A DNA stretch of 64,000 nt from an uncultured Candidatus Nitrosopumilus sp. (GTDB lineage: Archaea; Thermoproteota; Nitrososphaeria; Nitrososphaerales; Nitrosopumilaceae). The stretch's first letter is position 1. The number at the start of each line of letters is the position of its first letter. The position numbers and the translations under genes are program-made. Below, piece by piece: positions 37,856 through 47,381 of this stretch. The DNA lies in the NCBI GenBank assembly GCA_905479565.1, contig CAJQMY010000018.1:26264-90263 (forward strand), read 5' to 3'. The notes under the pieces were generated by a model that saw only the letters and a program-made list of their open reading frames with translations, searched no databases and had not been told where the DNA came from.

Positions 37856-40593
37856 GAATCCCAAAAACCTCGGGTTACAACGTATTGTCTTTCTGCCTCA
37901 TAGATTTGTTTAAACAAATGTTCTTCATCCACCATGTCTCTTAAAATTCTTGCAGCAGTGTCAGCACCAACACCATACCCAGAAATCACAGTGATGGCAG
38001 TTTTACCAAAATTTTCAACCAATGAAGCAACTTTCCAGGCACGAATAAACTTGTGTTTTTCTTCTGCAGATAATTTTTCTCCACCATATTTTTTTCTAAT
38101 TATTTTAGATAAATCATAATCTGAATAATATGTGGCAGTGATTTGTCTTGCCTTGCAATAACGACAAATCATCAAATCTTTTATCTCAAAAGTTTGCATT
38201 ACACGTTCCCATTTTCCACAACGAGCACAAATCAAACGATGTTTAGTTTTTTCTAGTCTATCTTTAACAAGATCAATGATTCCCTTGTCAAGATTTACTG
38301 GAGAGGAGTAATATTTTGCTGTATGATCTAAAATGGATTCAGCCAATTTTGAGAATCTATCAATTTCTAACCAAGTGACATGAATTTTGTCATCTTTGAT
38401 CTTTTTTAGGATTTTTTCAGTATTTTTTAGATCATATTTGTCATGAAATAATTCTCGTAATGCTTCATGTACAAGTGCTGTTTTAGAATATCGTTCATAC
38501 AAAAATCGAGCAGATTTTCTTTCATATACCGCACCACGGCCAACTATGCCAAATTTTTTTGCAACACACCAAGTTCGCCAGTTTACATTATGTGTTCCGG
38601 TTAAAGATTCACTAACAACTGATTGTAAATCATAATCATCTTGTAGAATTTCCATGAAAAGTTTTTCTGAAATTCTTGCTGTAGAAGACAAAGCTATTCT
38701 ATATCCATCAGAACGAGAGTCAACCACTGATCCCAACATCGTAGATAGCATTGAAGAAAGTAATGCAGATAATGTGGAATTAATTTTTGAGCCCATACAA
38801 GAATGAATTACTATTGATCCTTGAGAGCGATTAGATTCAATTACAATGTTATTTTCATCTGGAATTGGATCAATAGTTAATTTTTCAATTATTTTATTTG
38901 TCAATGTAAAATTTCCATTCTTAACTTTACTACGGAAAGATCCTACTTTTTTTGCAGTCTTGTAATCAATTGGAATACTTTCTCCTTCCCAATAGGGCAC
39001 AGTGATTCCTCCTCCTCTGAAAGGCTCTACATTAACACTGAATGATTTTTCATCCACATTTAGAATTCTCCATTGTGAACCTTTTAAGACAAAAATATTT
39101 CCTGAATCACCAAAATCGCCTACAAATCTTTGATCTAAAGATCCAATAATTTTTTTGCCAACACTATCAAAAACTTTGAATTTCAAGATATCAGGTATTG
39201 TAGAAAGATTTTCGAAATAGTATTTGAAAGCACCGCCTTTCTTCCAATAAGTCATTTTTGTTCTATCAAAAAATATCAAATAGTTTGAATCAAGTAAATT
39301 TAACACGCCAAATAGATCTTCAATTTTCAAATTCCTGAAAGGATATGCTTTGATTACCAAATCAAAAGCTTGCTCCACTGAAATTTCACCAATTTGCATT
39401 GATAATCCAACTAAATGATGAGCTAAAACATCAAGTGAACCCTCATGGATTATTTGTTTTTCAATGGAACTTTCCTGAATACGATCAAGAATAGCTCTTG
39501 TTTCAAATTCATCATCAGGATTATTTGTGATAATTAATCCTTGAGCCGATGCATCACGATTATGTTTACTTCTACCAATTCTTTGAACAAATTTAGATAC
39601 TTGTCTAGGAGAACCATAATGAATTACTAGTTCAATTGATCCAATATCCAAACCTAATTCTAATGAAGATGTACATACTACAATACCACGTTTTCCTTCA
39701 CGTAAAGTTAATTCAGTTTCTTCCCTTACTTGTTTTGAGAGAGAACCATGATGTAATTCAATAGAAATAGATGATTTTTCTTTTAAAATTGATGCTAAAA
39801 ATTCAGCTTCTCCTCGAGTATTTGTAAAAAGAAGGATTGGAGAATCCAATTCTAACTTTGTTACATGATCAATAATTTTTTGAGCAACATCTGAAATAGT
39901 CCCATCAACATATTTTATTTCTACATCATACTTTCTTACAGAAATATCCCGAATGATTTTACATTTTCGTTTAGTACCTACAACAAACTTCCCTGCCTCT
40001 TTAAAATTCCCAACAGTAGCAGATAATCCAATTTTTGTAAGAGAGTATTTTGAGTTTAATTCTAGTCTTTCAATACTTAGTGACAGTTGCGAGCCTCTTT
40101 CGCTAGATAGTAATTCATGTACTTCATCTATTACAATCCATTCTAAATCAGTTAACGCAATAAGCATTTTGACTTGTGTCAAAAGAATGACAAGAGTTTC
40201 AGGAGTAGTAATTAGAATATCAGGTGGATTTTCAGTTATTTTTTTTCTATCCTTTTGACTAGTATCACCATGACGAATTTCAATTGTTAACTTATTTTTA
40301 TGAGCATATTCTATAATTCTTCTAAAAACATCACGATTCAATGCTCTTAGTGGAGTAATGTATAGAGTTTTGATCTTTCCAGTTTTTTTGACATTTTTTA
40401 TAAGTGAAAAAATTGGAATGACTGAACATTCTGTTTTACCAGAACCAGTAGGTGCAATTACAAGACAGTCTTTTTTTTGCAAAATTATCGGTGATGCTTT
40501 TTTCTGAATCTCAGTTAGTTTAGAAAAACCAAATTTTCTAAATAGAGAATTAAGAGGTTGGTTCGACTGGGGTATTTGATCGTGATCTTTCAT
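37852..40593 (-). CDS. lhr: Lhr-type superfamily 2 helicase
   Basis: A 913-residue helicase with Walker A APTGSGKTE, the DEVH box IVIDEVHELLSSERGSQ, motif III LSATVGN and motif VI QRIGRSKHNRD. Then come the Lhr winged-helix and beta-barrel domains and a C-terminal zinc-binding CARCGKWERV...CRYC region. The arrangement is that of archaeal Lhr-family 3'-5' helicases, linked to DNA repair and recombination. It overlaps the convergent RPA stop by 4 nt. Confidence 0.93.
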   Translation of the reverse strand: MKDHDQIPQSNQPLNSLFRKFGFSKLTEIQKKASPIILQKKDCLVIAPTGSGKTECSVIPIFSLIKNVKKTGKIKTLYITPLRALNRDVFRRIIEYAHKNKLTIEIRHGDTSQKDRKKITENPPDILITTPETLVILLTQVKMLIALTDLEWIVIDEVHELLSSERGSQLSLSIERLELNSKYSLTKIGLSATVGNFKEAGKFVVGTKRKCKIIRDISVRKYDVEIKYVDGTISDVAQKIIDHVTKLELDSPILLFTNTRGEAEFLASILKEKSSISIELHHGSLSKQVREETELTLREGKRGIVVCTSSLELGLDIGSIELVIHYGSPRQVSKFVQRIGRSKHNRDASAQGLIITNNPDDEFETRAILDRIQESSIEKQIIHEGSLDVLAHHLVGLSMQIGEISVEQAFDLVIKAYPFRNLKIEDLFGVLNLLDSNYLIFFDRTKMTYWKKGGAFKYYFENLSTIPDILKFKVFDSVGKKIIGSLDQRFVGDFGDSGNIFVLKGSQWRILNVDEKSFSVNVEPFRGGGITVPYWEGESIPIDYKTAKKVGSFRSKVKNGNFTLTNKIIEKLTIDPIPDENNIVIESNRSQGSIVIHSCMGSKINSTLSALLSSMLSTMLGSVVDSRSDGYRIALSSTARISEKLFMEILQDDYDLQSVVSESLTGTHNVNWRTWCVAKKFGIVGRGAVYERKSARFLYERYSKTALVHEALRELFHDKYDLKNTEKILKKIKDDKIHVTWLEIDRFSKLAESILDHTAKYYSSPVNLDKGIIDLVKDRLEKTKHRLICARCGKWERVMQTFEIKDLMICRYCKARQITATYYSDYDLSKIIRKKYGGEKLSAEEKHKFIRAWKVASLVENFGKTAITVISGYGVGADTAARILRDMVDEEHLFKQIYEAERQYVVTRGFWDS

Positions 40594-40669
40594 AAACGAT
40601 TACACCAACTAAGCCAAGTGCAAATAAAACTACAGTGATAATTGGTATTGAATCAAAAATTCCTGCCAT
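40550..40669 (-). CDS. Possible 39-residue single-helix membrane protein
   Basis: An ORF from ATG 40669 encodes MAGIFDSIPIITVVLFALGL followed by a basic RSR and PVEPTS tail. One hydrophobic helix covers about 8-27. It overlaps the Lhr start by 44 nt. An AT-rich box (ttataaata, 40671-40679) lies too close to this ATG to promote it and is better placed for Lhr, so the case is weak despite the convincing membrane-protein composition. Confidence 0.35.
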   Translation of the reverse strand: MAGIFDSIPIITVVLFALGLVGVIVYERSRSNTPVEPTS

Positions 40670-40691
40670 TATTTATAATTAGAAGAGACCA

Positions 40692-41351
40692 TTAAAAATC
40701 TTCACCATTATCAGATAGCCCAATTTTACTTATTGTGTAAGAGAAATTTTCTTTTTTTAATGCCCAATAGATTTGGCCATTAAATTTTGATAAATTTTTG
40801 AAAAAATGGATTTTAATGTGTGTGTAAAGATCAATTGCATTTTGCATATTTTCTACCTCAACATCATTAGCTATTCTAATCATATTAGTAATAATTATTG
40901 GAATTTTTTTTGTGATTGCTAATTTTGATAAGTTGTGCATGTATTTCATAAATAATAGGTTTTTTTCAAATGTAGATTCATCTTTTTGGTATTCATAAGA
41001 AAATAAATCAGTAATATTGTCAACTACAATTAAAGTAAAATCACTTTGTTCAAGATTGTTGATTGATTTGATTTGTTCTGATGTGTTTGTAATTCTTGAA
41101 ACAGTGATTTTTTCCAACAAATTCATCTCTATTTTTAATTCTTTTTGAATTTCAATAATTCGTTCTGGTCTAAATCCACCAGTAGTGTCCAAATACAAAA
41201 CATTGCCATCATTTTTAATTGAATTTATACACAATTGCAACAAGAATAAAGTTTTTCCAGTTCCATTTTCACCAAATATATCTACAATTACATTATTAGG
41301 AATTCCACCTGACAAGAATTTGTCTAATTTTTGTAAACCTGTAGAGATCAT
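40692..41351 (-). CDS. RecA/RadA-family ATPase (RadB-like paralogue)
   Basis: About 219 residues from the chosen ATG (MISTGLQKLDKFLSGGIP). It has the Walker A GENGTGKTLFLLQ near 27-34 and Walker B FTLIVVDNITDLF. There is no N-terminal HhH domain, as in RadB and RadA paralogues that assist recombination. The frame extends 15 residues further, but that part is hydrophobic and has no match in the family. An AT-rich box 31 nt upstream of 41351 supports the shorter form. Confidence 0.82.
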   Translation of the reverse strand: MISTGLQKLDKFLSGGIPNNVIVDIFGENGTGKTLFLLQLCINSIKNDGNVLYLDTTGGFRPERIIEIQKELKIEMNLLEKITVSRITNTSEQIKSINNLEQSDFTLIVVDNITDLFSYEYQKDESTFEKNLLFMKYMHNLSKLAITKKIPIIITNMIRIANDVEVENMQNAIDLYTHIKIHFFKNLSKFNGQIYWALKKENFSYTISKIGLSDNGEDF

Positions 41352-41459
41352 TTTGATAATTATTAGAAAAAGAAGAAAAAATTTAAAGAATTTCAATTTT
41401 CATAAAAGAGGTAAGGCTTTTATGCTAGAGAACAAAGTTTCAAAATAAGTGAACAATTA

Positions 41460-41705
41460 GTGTCCCAACCAACTAGCGCAAAAAGACCTCTAACAACTCT
41501 TCAAAAAAGTACCAAGAAGAAAGTTACTGTAAGACTGAAAAATGAAGTTGAGTATAAAGGAAAGATGGACAATGTGGATTCTTATATGAATTTGATTATG
41601 ACCGATGCTGAAGAGCTTCATAATGGCAAAACAATTGCAAATTACGGCAGAGTTATCGTAAGAGGCAACAACGTATTATTTATCAAACTAGAAAACGAAC
41701 TCTAG
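41460..41705 (+). CDS. Sm-like RNA-binding protein (LSm/SmAP)
   Basis: An 81-residue protein with Sm1 (KVTVRLKNEVEYKGKMDNVDSYMNLIM) and Sm2 (NYGRVIVRGNNVLFIKL) motifs. Sm proteins form rings that bind U-rich RNA. It starts at GTG 41460. metK follows 16 nt downstream on the same strand and may be cotranscribed. Confidence 0.95.
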   Translation: MSQPTSAKRPLTTLQKSTKKKVTVRLKNEVEYKGKMDNVDSYMNLIMTDAEELHNGKTIANYGRVIVRGNNVLFIKLENEL

Positions 41706-41721
41706 TCAGTAGTGTGGTTTT

Positions 41722-42888
41722 ATGACCAACAATTTTCTATTTACGTCTGAATCAGTTACTGAAGGACATCCAGATAAAATATGTGACAATATTTCTGACG
41801 CATTTTTAGATGAATACATTAGACAAGATCCTAATTCCAGAGTTGCAGTTGAAACAATGGTCACAACTGATTATGTTGTTGTATCAGGAGAAGTTACATC
41901 AAAAGCAGAATTTGACAAAAAATCTCAAGAAGAATTAGTTAGAAAAACAATCAAAGAGATTGGTTATGACAACAAAGATTTGATGTTTGATGGGGATAGC
42001 TGTAAAGTTGATTTAAAATTGCATTCACAAAGTCCAGATATCAGTCAAGGTGTAACAGCTGCTGAAGGAAAAGAACAAGGTGCAGGAGATCAAGGTTTGA
42101 TGTTTGGTTATGCATCAAATGAAACTAAAGAACTAATGCCTATGCCAATTTTACTAGCACACAAACTTATTCAAAAATTATCACAAGTAAGAAGAAACAA
42201 TACTTTGCCATGGGTTAGACCTGATGGGAAATCACAAGTGTCTGTAAGATACGAAGATAACAAACCTACAAAAATTGAGACAGTTGTTATATCAACACAA
42301 CATGCTCCAGAAATTGCCCAAGAGGAAATATCAAGAGAAATTATTGCTAAGGTAATCAAGCCAGTTTTAGGAAGTCTTTGGAATGATGAAATTAAAACTC
42401 ACATAAATCCTACAGGAAAATTTGTAATTGGTGGTCCTCATGGTGATGCAGGATTAACTGGAAGAAAAATTATTGTTGATAGTTATGGTGGATTTGGAAG
42501 ACATGGTGGAGGTGCTTTCTCAGGAAAGGATCCATCTAAAGTTGACAGATCTGCATGTTACATGTGTAGATATATTGCAAAAAATCTTGTAGCCGCAGGA
42601 TTAGTTGATAGATGTGAAGTTCAATTAGCATATGCCATAGGAGTAGCAGAGCCAGTATCACTTTATGTAAATACATTTGGAACAAATAAAATTCCTGAAA
42701 GTCAAATTGAGAAGTTAGTTAGAAAGAATTTTGATATGAAACCATCTGGAATTATCTCTCAATTAAATTTAAAAAGACCTATTTACAAAAAAACTGCTGC
42801 ATATGGTCATTTTGGAAGAAATGAGCCAGAATTTACTTGGGAAAAAACTGACAAATCTGAAACACTAAAGCGATCTGCCGGATTGTAG
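41722..42888 (+). CDS. metK: S-adenosylmethionine synthetase, bacterial-type
   Basis: A 388-residue MetK that makes SAM from methionine and ATP. Motifs are [21 protein letters not shown] near 6-26, [12 protein letters not shown] around 125, [16 protein letters not shown] and [17 protein letters not shown]. These are the bacterial/eukaryal-type signatures; the archaeal MAT family typical of methanogens and many other archaea is different. It supplies SAM to methyltransferases and radical SAM enzymes such as Tes. It overlaps the convergent epimerase by 24 nt. Confidence 0.96.
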   Translation: MTNNFLFTSESVTEGHPDKICDNISDAFLDEYIRQDPNSRVAVETMVTTDYVVVSGEVTSKAEFDKKSQEELVRKTIKEIGYDNKDLMFDGDSCKVDLKLHSQSPDISQGVTAAEGKEQGAGDQGLMFGYASNETKELMPMPILLAHKLIQKLSQVRRNNTLPWVRPDGKSQVSVRYEDNKPTKIETVVISTQHAPEIAQEEISREIIAKVIKPVLGSLWNDEIKTHINPTGKFVIGGPHGDAGLTGRKIIVDSYGGFGRHGGGAFSGKDPSKVDRSACYMCRYIAKNLVAAGLVDRCEVQLAYAIGVAEPVSLYVNTFGTNKIPESQIEKLVRKNFDMKPSGIISQLNLKRPIYKKTAAYGHFGRNEPEFTWEKTDKSETLKRSAGL

Positions 42889-43734
42889 TAATCTCAATAC
42901 TGATTTAAATTCAATTTTAGATATTTTAGATAATCTTTTGTGATTTCCTTTAAAATTGCCTATTAGAATATTAAGATCATCAATTCCAAAATCAAATTTT
43001 GAATTTATTATTGCATCATGGTATGCCTCTTCAAGTTTGATTTTTCTAATTTTTGTTTTGGTTCCTTTAGAAAAGAGTTTAACATATTTTTCAAAAGTTA
43101 CATAATCAGGCCCGACAAGATCAATGATTTTATTATTGAATTTTGATTGCGATACTGATTCAAAAATAACTTTTACAGCGTCAGACACATGAATAGGTTG
43201 AATTGAGTAGAATCCGGAACCTGGAATTATAATTTCTCCAGAATTAATTTGTTTTTTTAGATTTTTTGAAAATAAATCATCTTTTCCAACAATATACGAA
43301 GGTCTAAAAATTGTAAAATCTAAACCAGAATTAATAATTTGTTTTTCTGCATTATATTTTGAAATAAAGTAACCCAATGATGTTTTTGATGAAACTCCTA
43401 AACCACTCAAAAAAATAATTTTTTTTATTCTAGATTTTTTACTTAAATTTACAATATGTTTTGTCAATTCAGTATTTATCATGTCATAATCAGTGTTTAC
43501 AGATTGTTTTCCTATCCCAATAAGATGAATTAATGCATCTGAATTGTGTATTTTTTTAGGGAGGTTTTTTTCTTCATAATTCTTTGAGATAATTTTGGTT
43601 TCACATGTAAAATTCTTAAAGTTGTTTCTAGATATTGAGATTAATTCAACATTTTTTTCTGATAAATATTTTCGAAGGTTTTTTGCAATAAACCCACTAG
43701 CTCCAGTAACAATAATCTTCAGAGGTTTAACCAT
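42865..43734 (-). CDS. NAD-dependent epimerase/dehydratase family protein
   Basis: A 289-residue atypical short-chain dehydrogenase. The NAD(P) loop is [18 protein letters not shown] near 7-24, and it has DALIHLIG. The SDR YxxxK is seen as [10 protein letters not shown] (near 122). Similar to NDUFA9-like or sugar-nucleotide epimerases. It ends in the convergent overlap with metK. Substrate unknown. Confidence 0.82.
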   Translation of the reverse strand: MVKPLKIIVTGASGFIAKNLRKYLSEKNVELISISRNNFKNFTCETKIISKNYEEKNLPKKIHNSDALIHLIGIGKQSVNTDYDMINTELTKHIVNLSKKSRIKKIIFLSGLGVSSKTSLGYFISKYNAEKQIINSGLDFTIFRPSYIVGKDDLFSKNLKKQINSGEIIIPGSGFYSIQPIHVSDAVKVIFESVSQSKFNNKIIDLVGPDYVTFEKYVKLFSKGTKTKIRKIKLEEAYHDAIINSKFDFGIDDLNILIGNFKGNHKRLSKISKIEFKSVLRLLQSGRSL

Positions 43735-43813
43735 AATAAAATCAAGTTTATTTTAATTTTAAATCTATTTGAATAATTTTCAAAAATTAAGAAATAAGAG
43801 TTAATACCATAAA

Positions 43814-44917
43814 ATGAATACAACTAATGTGGAAGAAGAAAAGACAAAATTAAAGACAGGTTATACTACAGGAAGTTGTGCAACTGCTGCATCGAAAGCT
43901 GCATTATTATCAATAATTAATCAGAAAAAAATTGAGAAGATAAATATTTTGTTACCAAAAAGATCCAATATTCAAATTCCAATTAATTTATGTGAATTTG
44001 AGTCTGATAAAGCAAAATGCATAGTAATCAAAAATGGAGGTGATGATCCAGATGTTACTCATGGTGCAGAAATTGTTGTGGATCTATCATTTACTAAAAA
44101 AATAAATGAAATTGAAATCGATGGGGGGGAAGGAGTCGGCATAGTAACCAAACTAGGATTGGGTTTGGAGATTAACAAGCCTGCAATAAATCCAGTTCCT
44201 AAAAAAATGATTATTGAAAATCTGAGAGAAGTAGGAAAAGGAATTCTTTTAGAGAAAGGAATCAGGATAGTTATTTCAGTACCTAAAGGGAAAGAGTTAG
44301 GACCAAAAACTGACAATCCAAGATTAGGAATTATAAATGGAATTTCAATTTTAGGAACTAGTGGAATCGTGATTCCATTTTCGACAGCAGCTTATGCAGC
44401 ATCAATTAGACAAAATTTGGATGTAGTAATTGCAGCAGAAAATGATACAGTGGTGCTTACAACTGGTGGAAGAAGTGAAGATTTTGCAAAAAAAATAATA
44501 GATTTACCAGAACATTGTTTTGTACAAATAGGTGATTTTTCAGGATACGCCATTCAGCAGTGTGGTAGAAAAAATATCAACAAAACATATGTCGTAGGTT
44601 TCATTGGAAAGCTAGCAAAAATGGCTGCAGGTGTTAAACAAACTCATGTCAAAGGATCTAAAGTAGATATGGGTTTTCTAGCTGAATTAGCACAAAAATG
44701 TAATGCTAACGAAAGCATAATTCAAGAGATAAAAAAAGCAAATACAGCAAGACATGTTTCTGAAATTATTCAAGAAAATAAGATTGAAGGGTTTTTCGAC
44801 TTGATTTGTAGTGAGACGTACAAACATATGAGAAAACATTCTGAAAAAAAAGTTCCAATTGATGTAATATTGTTTGATTTTGAAGGAAATATTTTGGCTA
44901 GAAAATCTGAACAGTAA
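43814..44917 (+). CDS. cbiD: Cobalt-precorrin-5B C1-methyltransferase
   Basis: A 367-residue CbiD with the characteristic N-terminal LKTGYTTGSCATAASKAA, NGGDDPDVTHGAEI, LGISGIVIPFST-like GTSGIVIPFSTAAYAASIRQ and a late KMAAGVKQTHVKGSKVDMGF. It methylates C1 of cobalt-precorrin-5B using SAM in the oxygen-independent branch of cobalamin synthesis. First gene of the cbi block. Confidence 0.96.
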   Translation: MNTTNVEEEKTKLKTGYTTGSCATAASKAALLSIINQKKIEKINILLPKRSNIQIPINLCEFESDKAKCIVIKNGGDDPDVTHGAEIVVDLSFTKKINEIEIDGGEGVGIVTKLGLGLEINKPAINPVPKKMIIENLREVGKGILLEKGIRIVISVPKGKELGPKTDNPRLGIINGISILGTSGIVIPFSTAAYAASIRQNLDVVIAAENDTVVLTTGGRSEDFAKKIIDLPEHCFVQIGDFSGYAIQQCGRKNINKTYVVGFIGKLAKMAAGVKQTHVKGSKVDMGFLAELAQKCNANESIIQEIKKANTARHVSEIIQENKIEGFFDLICSETYKHMRKHSEKKVPIDVILFDFEGNILARKSEQ

Positions 44918-44948
44918 GGTATTTTATTAAAGTTAAAAAGTTTTGATT

Positions 44949-46001
44949 ATGGAAAAAACTTCAGTTCTTGCCATTACTAAAAATGGAATAAGTATTGGAG
45001 AAAATCTAAAAAAACTATTTCCAAAATGGAATGTATTTGCTCCATCAAAACTAACAACTGACGCAGTAGGGATTACATGGTATTCTGAGCCTACAACAGA
45101 GAAAATCGTTGAACTTTTTAAAAATAATAATGCTTTGATCTGTATTTTTTCATTAGGGGCGGTAATTAGATTAATTGCTCCACATTTGAAAGATAAAAAA
45201 ACAGATCCTGCAGTAATTGTAATTGACGATAAAATAAATTTTGTAATTAGTGTTTTATCTGGACATATAGGTGGAGCCAATGATCTAACTAAAGAAATTG
45301 CTAAGAAACTTGGAGCATCGCCTGTAATTACTACAGCGGCCGATGTAAACAAAACAATTGCAGTAGATCTTGTAGGAAGAGAATTTAATTGGAAAATAGA
45401 TGATGATTCAACAGTAACCAAAATTAGTGCACATATGGTAAATGAAGAACCAATAGGAGTATTTCAAGAAACAGGGGAAAGGAATTGGTATAAAAAATTG
45501 CCAAAAAATATTGTGATATATAAAAACATGGAAGAGTTAAAAAAATCAAATTCCAGAGCTCACTTAATAATTTCTGATAAAACTATTGATAATGAAATAT
45601 CAAAAAAATCTGTGATATATCGTCCACCAAGTTTAGTAATCGGTATTGGATTACATTGGGATACCTCAAAAGAAACTATTAGAAAAGGGATTGATCTTTG
45701 CTTAGAAAAATTTAAACTAAATTCAAAATCAATTGCAAAACTAGTTTCAATAAAAAAACCAGAAGATGTACAAGGACTAATAGATCTTGGAAAAGAAATG
45801 GGAATTCCAGTAGAATATGTAAATAGAGAAGATTTAGCAGAAATTTCTGCTCCAAATCCTTCTGAAACGGTAAAAGCCTTCGAGGGAACCGCAAGTGTTT
45901 CTGAAGCTGCTGCCATCAAAGTATCTAAAGGCCAATTAATAGTAGAAAAGCAGAAATTCCCACCAAATTTGACTATAGCTATAGCGAGGATAATGAATTG
46001 A
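44949..46001 (+). CDS. cbiG: Cobalt-precorrin-5A hydrolase
   Basis: About 350 residues from ATG 44949. All three CbiG parts are seen: an N-terminal segment (LAITKNGISIGENLKKLFPKW), a mid-region with SVLSGHIGGANDLTKEIAK, and a C-terminal CobE/GbiG domain (LVIGIGLHWDTSKETIRKGI, SVSEAAAI). It opens the delta-lactone ring of cobalt-precorrin-5A. The TTG at 44943 is an alternative start. Its stop overlaps the TTG start of cbiX. Confidence 0.94.
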   Translation: MEKTSVLAITKNGISIGENLKKLFPKWNVFAPSKLTTDAVGITWYSEPTTEKIVELFKNNNALICIFSLGAVIRLIAPHLKDKKTDPAVIVIDDKINFVISVLSGHIGGANDLTKEIAKKLGASPVITTAADVNKTIAVDLVGREFNWKIDDDSTVTKISAHMVNEEPIGVFQETGERNWYKKLPKNIVIYKNMEELKKSNSRAHLIISDKTIDNEISKKSVIYRPPSLVIGIGLHWDTSKETIRKGIDLCLEKFKLNSKSIAKLVSIKKPEDVQGLIDLGKEMGIPVEYVNREDLAEISAPNPSETVKAFEGTASVSEAAAIKVSKGQLIVEKQKFPPNLTIAIARIMN

Positions 46002-46750
46002 AAAGAGGATTGTTGCTTATTGACAGAGGAAGCAGAGAAAGAGAAGCATCTGAAGAATTGGATATAATTTGTCAAGGAATCAAGGCAAAAGGGGACTATG
46101 AATTTACAGATTTTTGTTTTCTAGAGGTAGAACCGCCATATATCGAGGATGGAATTCCTAAATGTCTAAAAGAAGATATTGATTCTTTGACTATTGTTCC
46201 CTATTTTTTGTATCCTGGCAAAAAAGTGAAAATTGCAGTTACAGAAGTAATGAAATACCAAAAAGACACCAGCGTAAAGTTTGTAGTTACAAAACAAATG
46301 AGCATGCATAAAACTTTAGTTGACGTTGTTCAAAGTAGAATATCCACGACGCTAACTGAAAATAATGTTTTACTTTCAAATGATGAAGTAGATGTAATGA
46401 TCATTGGACATGGAAGCAAAGATCCTAATGCCCAAATGTCTTTAGACTATATTGTAAATCAACTAAAAGATTCCTATAGAAATGTTAGCAGATGTTGGCT
46501 AGAAATAGAACAGCCAGATATTTTTGAAGGAATCAAAAAATGCGAAAAAAATAATCCTAAAGTTTTGATAATTGTTTTTTATTTTCTTCATGAAGGTGCG
46601 CATGTAAAAACTGACATTAACAATGATTTGATACCAGCACTTGAAAAATCTACCATAGGAAAAGCATACATTACTAAACATATTGGAACAGATCAAAAAA
46701 TGATAGATTTGATTTTAGAGAGAGCAAAAGAGGTAGAAGATGCAAACTAA
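45998..46750 (+). CDS. cbiX: Sirohydrochlorin cobaltochelatase, two-domain CbiX
   Basis: The 250-residue protein has two tandem CbiX-like halves. The first opens RGLLLIDRGSREREASEEL and the second, near 127, VMIIGHGSKDPNAQMSL. Each is followed by an E-rich ligand segment (FLEVEPPYI; WLEIEQPDI) and a late VPYFLYPGKK or VFYFLHEGAHV. It inserts cobalt into sirohydrochlorin. The start TTG overlaps the cbiG stop (TTGA), and its stop-side overlaps cbiC by 11 nt. Confidence 0.93.
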   Translation: MKRGLLLIDRGSREREASEELDIICQGIKAKGDYEFTDFCFLEVEPPYIEDGIPKCLKEDIDSLTIVPYFLYPGKKVKIAVTEVMKYQKDTSVKFVVTKQMSMHKTLVDVVQSRISTTLTENNVLLSNDEVDVMIIGHGSKDPNAQMSLDYIVNQLKDSYRNVSRCWLEIEQPDIFEGIKKCEKNNPKVLIIVFYFLHEGAHVKTDINNDLIPALEKSTIGKAYITKHIGTDQKMIDLILERAKEVEDAN

Positions 46751-47381
46751 GAAAGGCCAATCAATTGAAGATGCCAGTATGCAAATGATTGAAGATGAGA
46801 TAGGTTCACATAATTTTAGCGAAAAAGAATGGCCTATCGTTAGAAGAATAATTCATTCTACAGCGGATTTTGATTTTGCAGATAAAAACAAGTTAATTTT
46901 TCATAAAGATGCAATTGAAAGCGGAATGAATGCTTTGAAAAATGGTTGTAGCATAGTAGTTGATGTTAACGGAGTGATTGGAGGAATGAACAAACAAAAT
47001 CCAAAAGATTTTGGAAACAATGTAGTTTGTAATATTTCAAAACCGGAAATAATGGAATTAGCAAAAAAAGAAGGCAAAACTCGTTCCCAAGTATCCATGA
47101 GGACAGCAATCTCAGACATTAATGGGGGAGTTGTAGCAATAGGGAATGCCCCAACCGCACTTCAAGAAGTAATTCAGATGGTCAAAGAAGGCATAGTAAA
47201 ACCAGCTTTAATCATTGGAATTCCAGTAGGATTCATCTGTGCTGCAGAATCAAAAGAAGAGTTATCAAAGTTAGAAAAAGCACCATTTATCACCAATATT
47301 GGTAGAAAGGGAGGAAGTTCTTCAGTTTCTGCTACAATTAATGCAATTTTCAAATTAATTAGAGCAGAATCATCTCTTTGA
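46740..47381 (+). CDS. cbiC: Cobalt-precorrin-8 methylmutase
   Basis: A 213-residue CbiC/CobH with the IIHSTADFDFADK segment holding the catalytic histidine, VVDVNGVIGGMNK, NAPTALQEVI and the PALIIGIPVGFICAAESKE signature. It shifts a methyl group from C11 to C12, giving cobyrinate. Its start overlaps the end of cbiX, and it converges with cbiA with a 12-nt overlap. Confidence 0.95.
   Translation: MQTKKGQSIEDASMQMIEDEIGSHNFSEKEWPIVRRIIHSTADFDFADKNKLIFHKDAIESGMNALKNGCSIVVDVNGVIGGMNKQNPKDFGNNVVCNISKPEIMELAKKEGKTRSQVSMRTAISDINGGVVAIGNAPTALQEVIQMVKEGIVKPALIIGIPVGFICAAESKEELSKLEKAPFITNIGRKGGSSSVSATINAIFKLIRAESSL

Noticed and set aside
44933..46075. Long minus-strand ORFs (162 and 171 codons) across cbiG
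   Set aside because: They lie opposite cbiG and the cbiX start, have Ser/Phe-rich shadow composition, and lack domain motifs.
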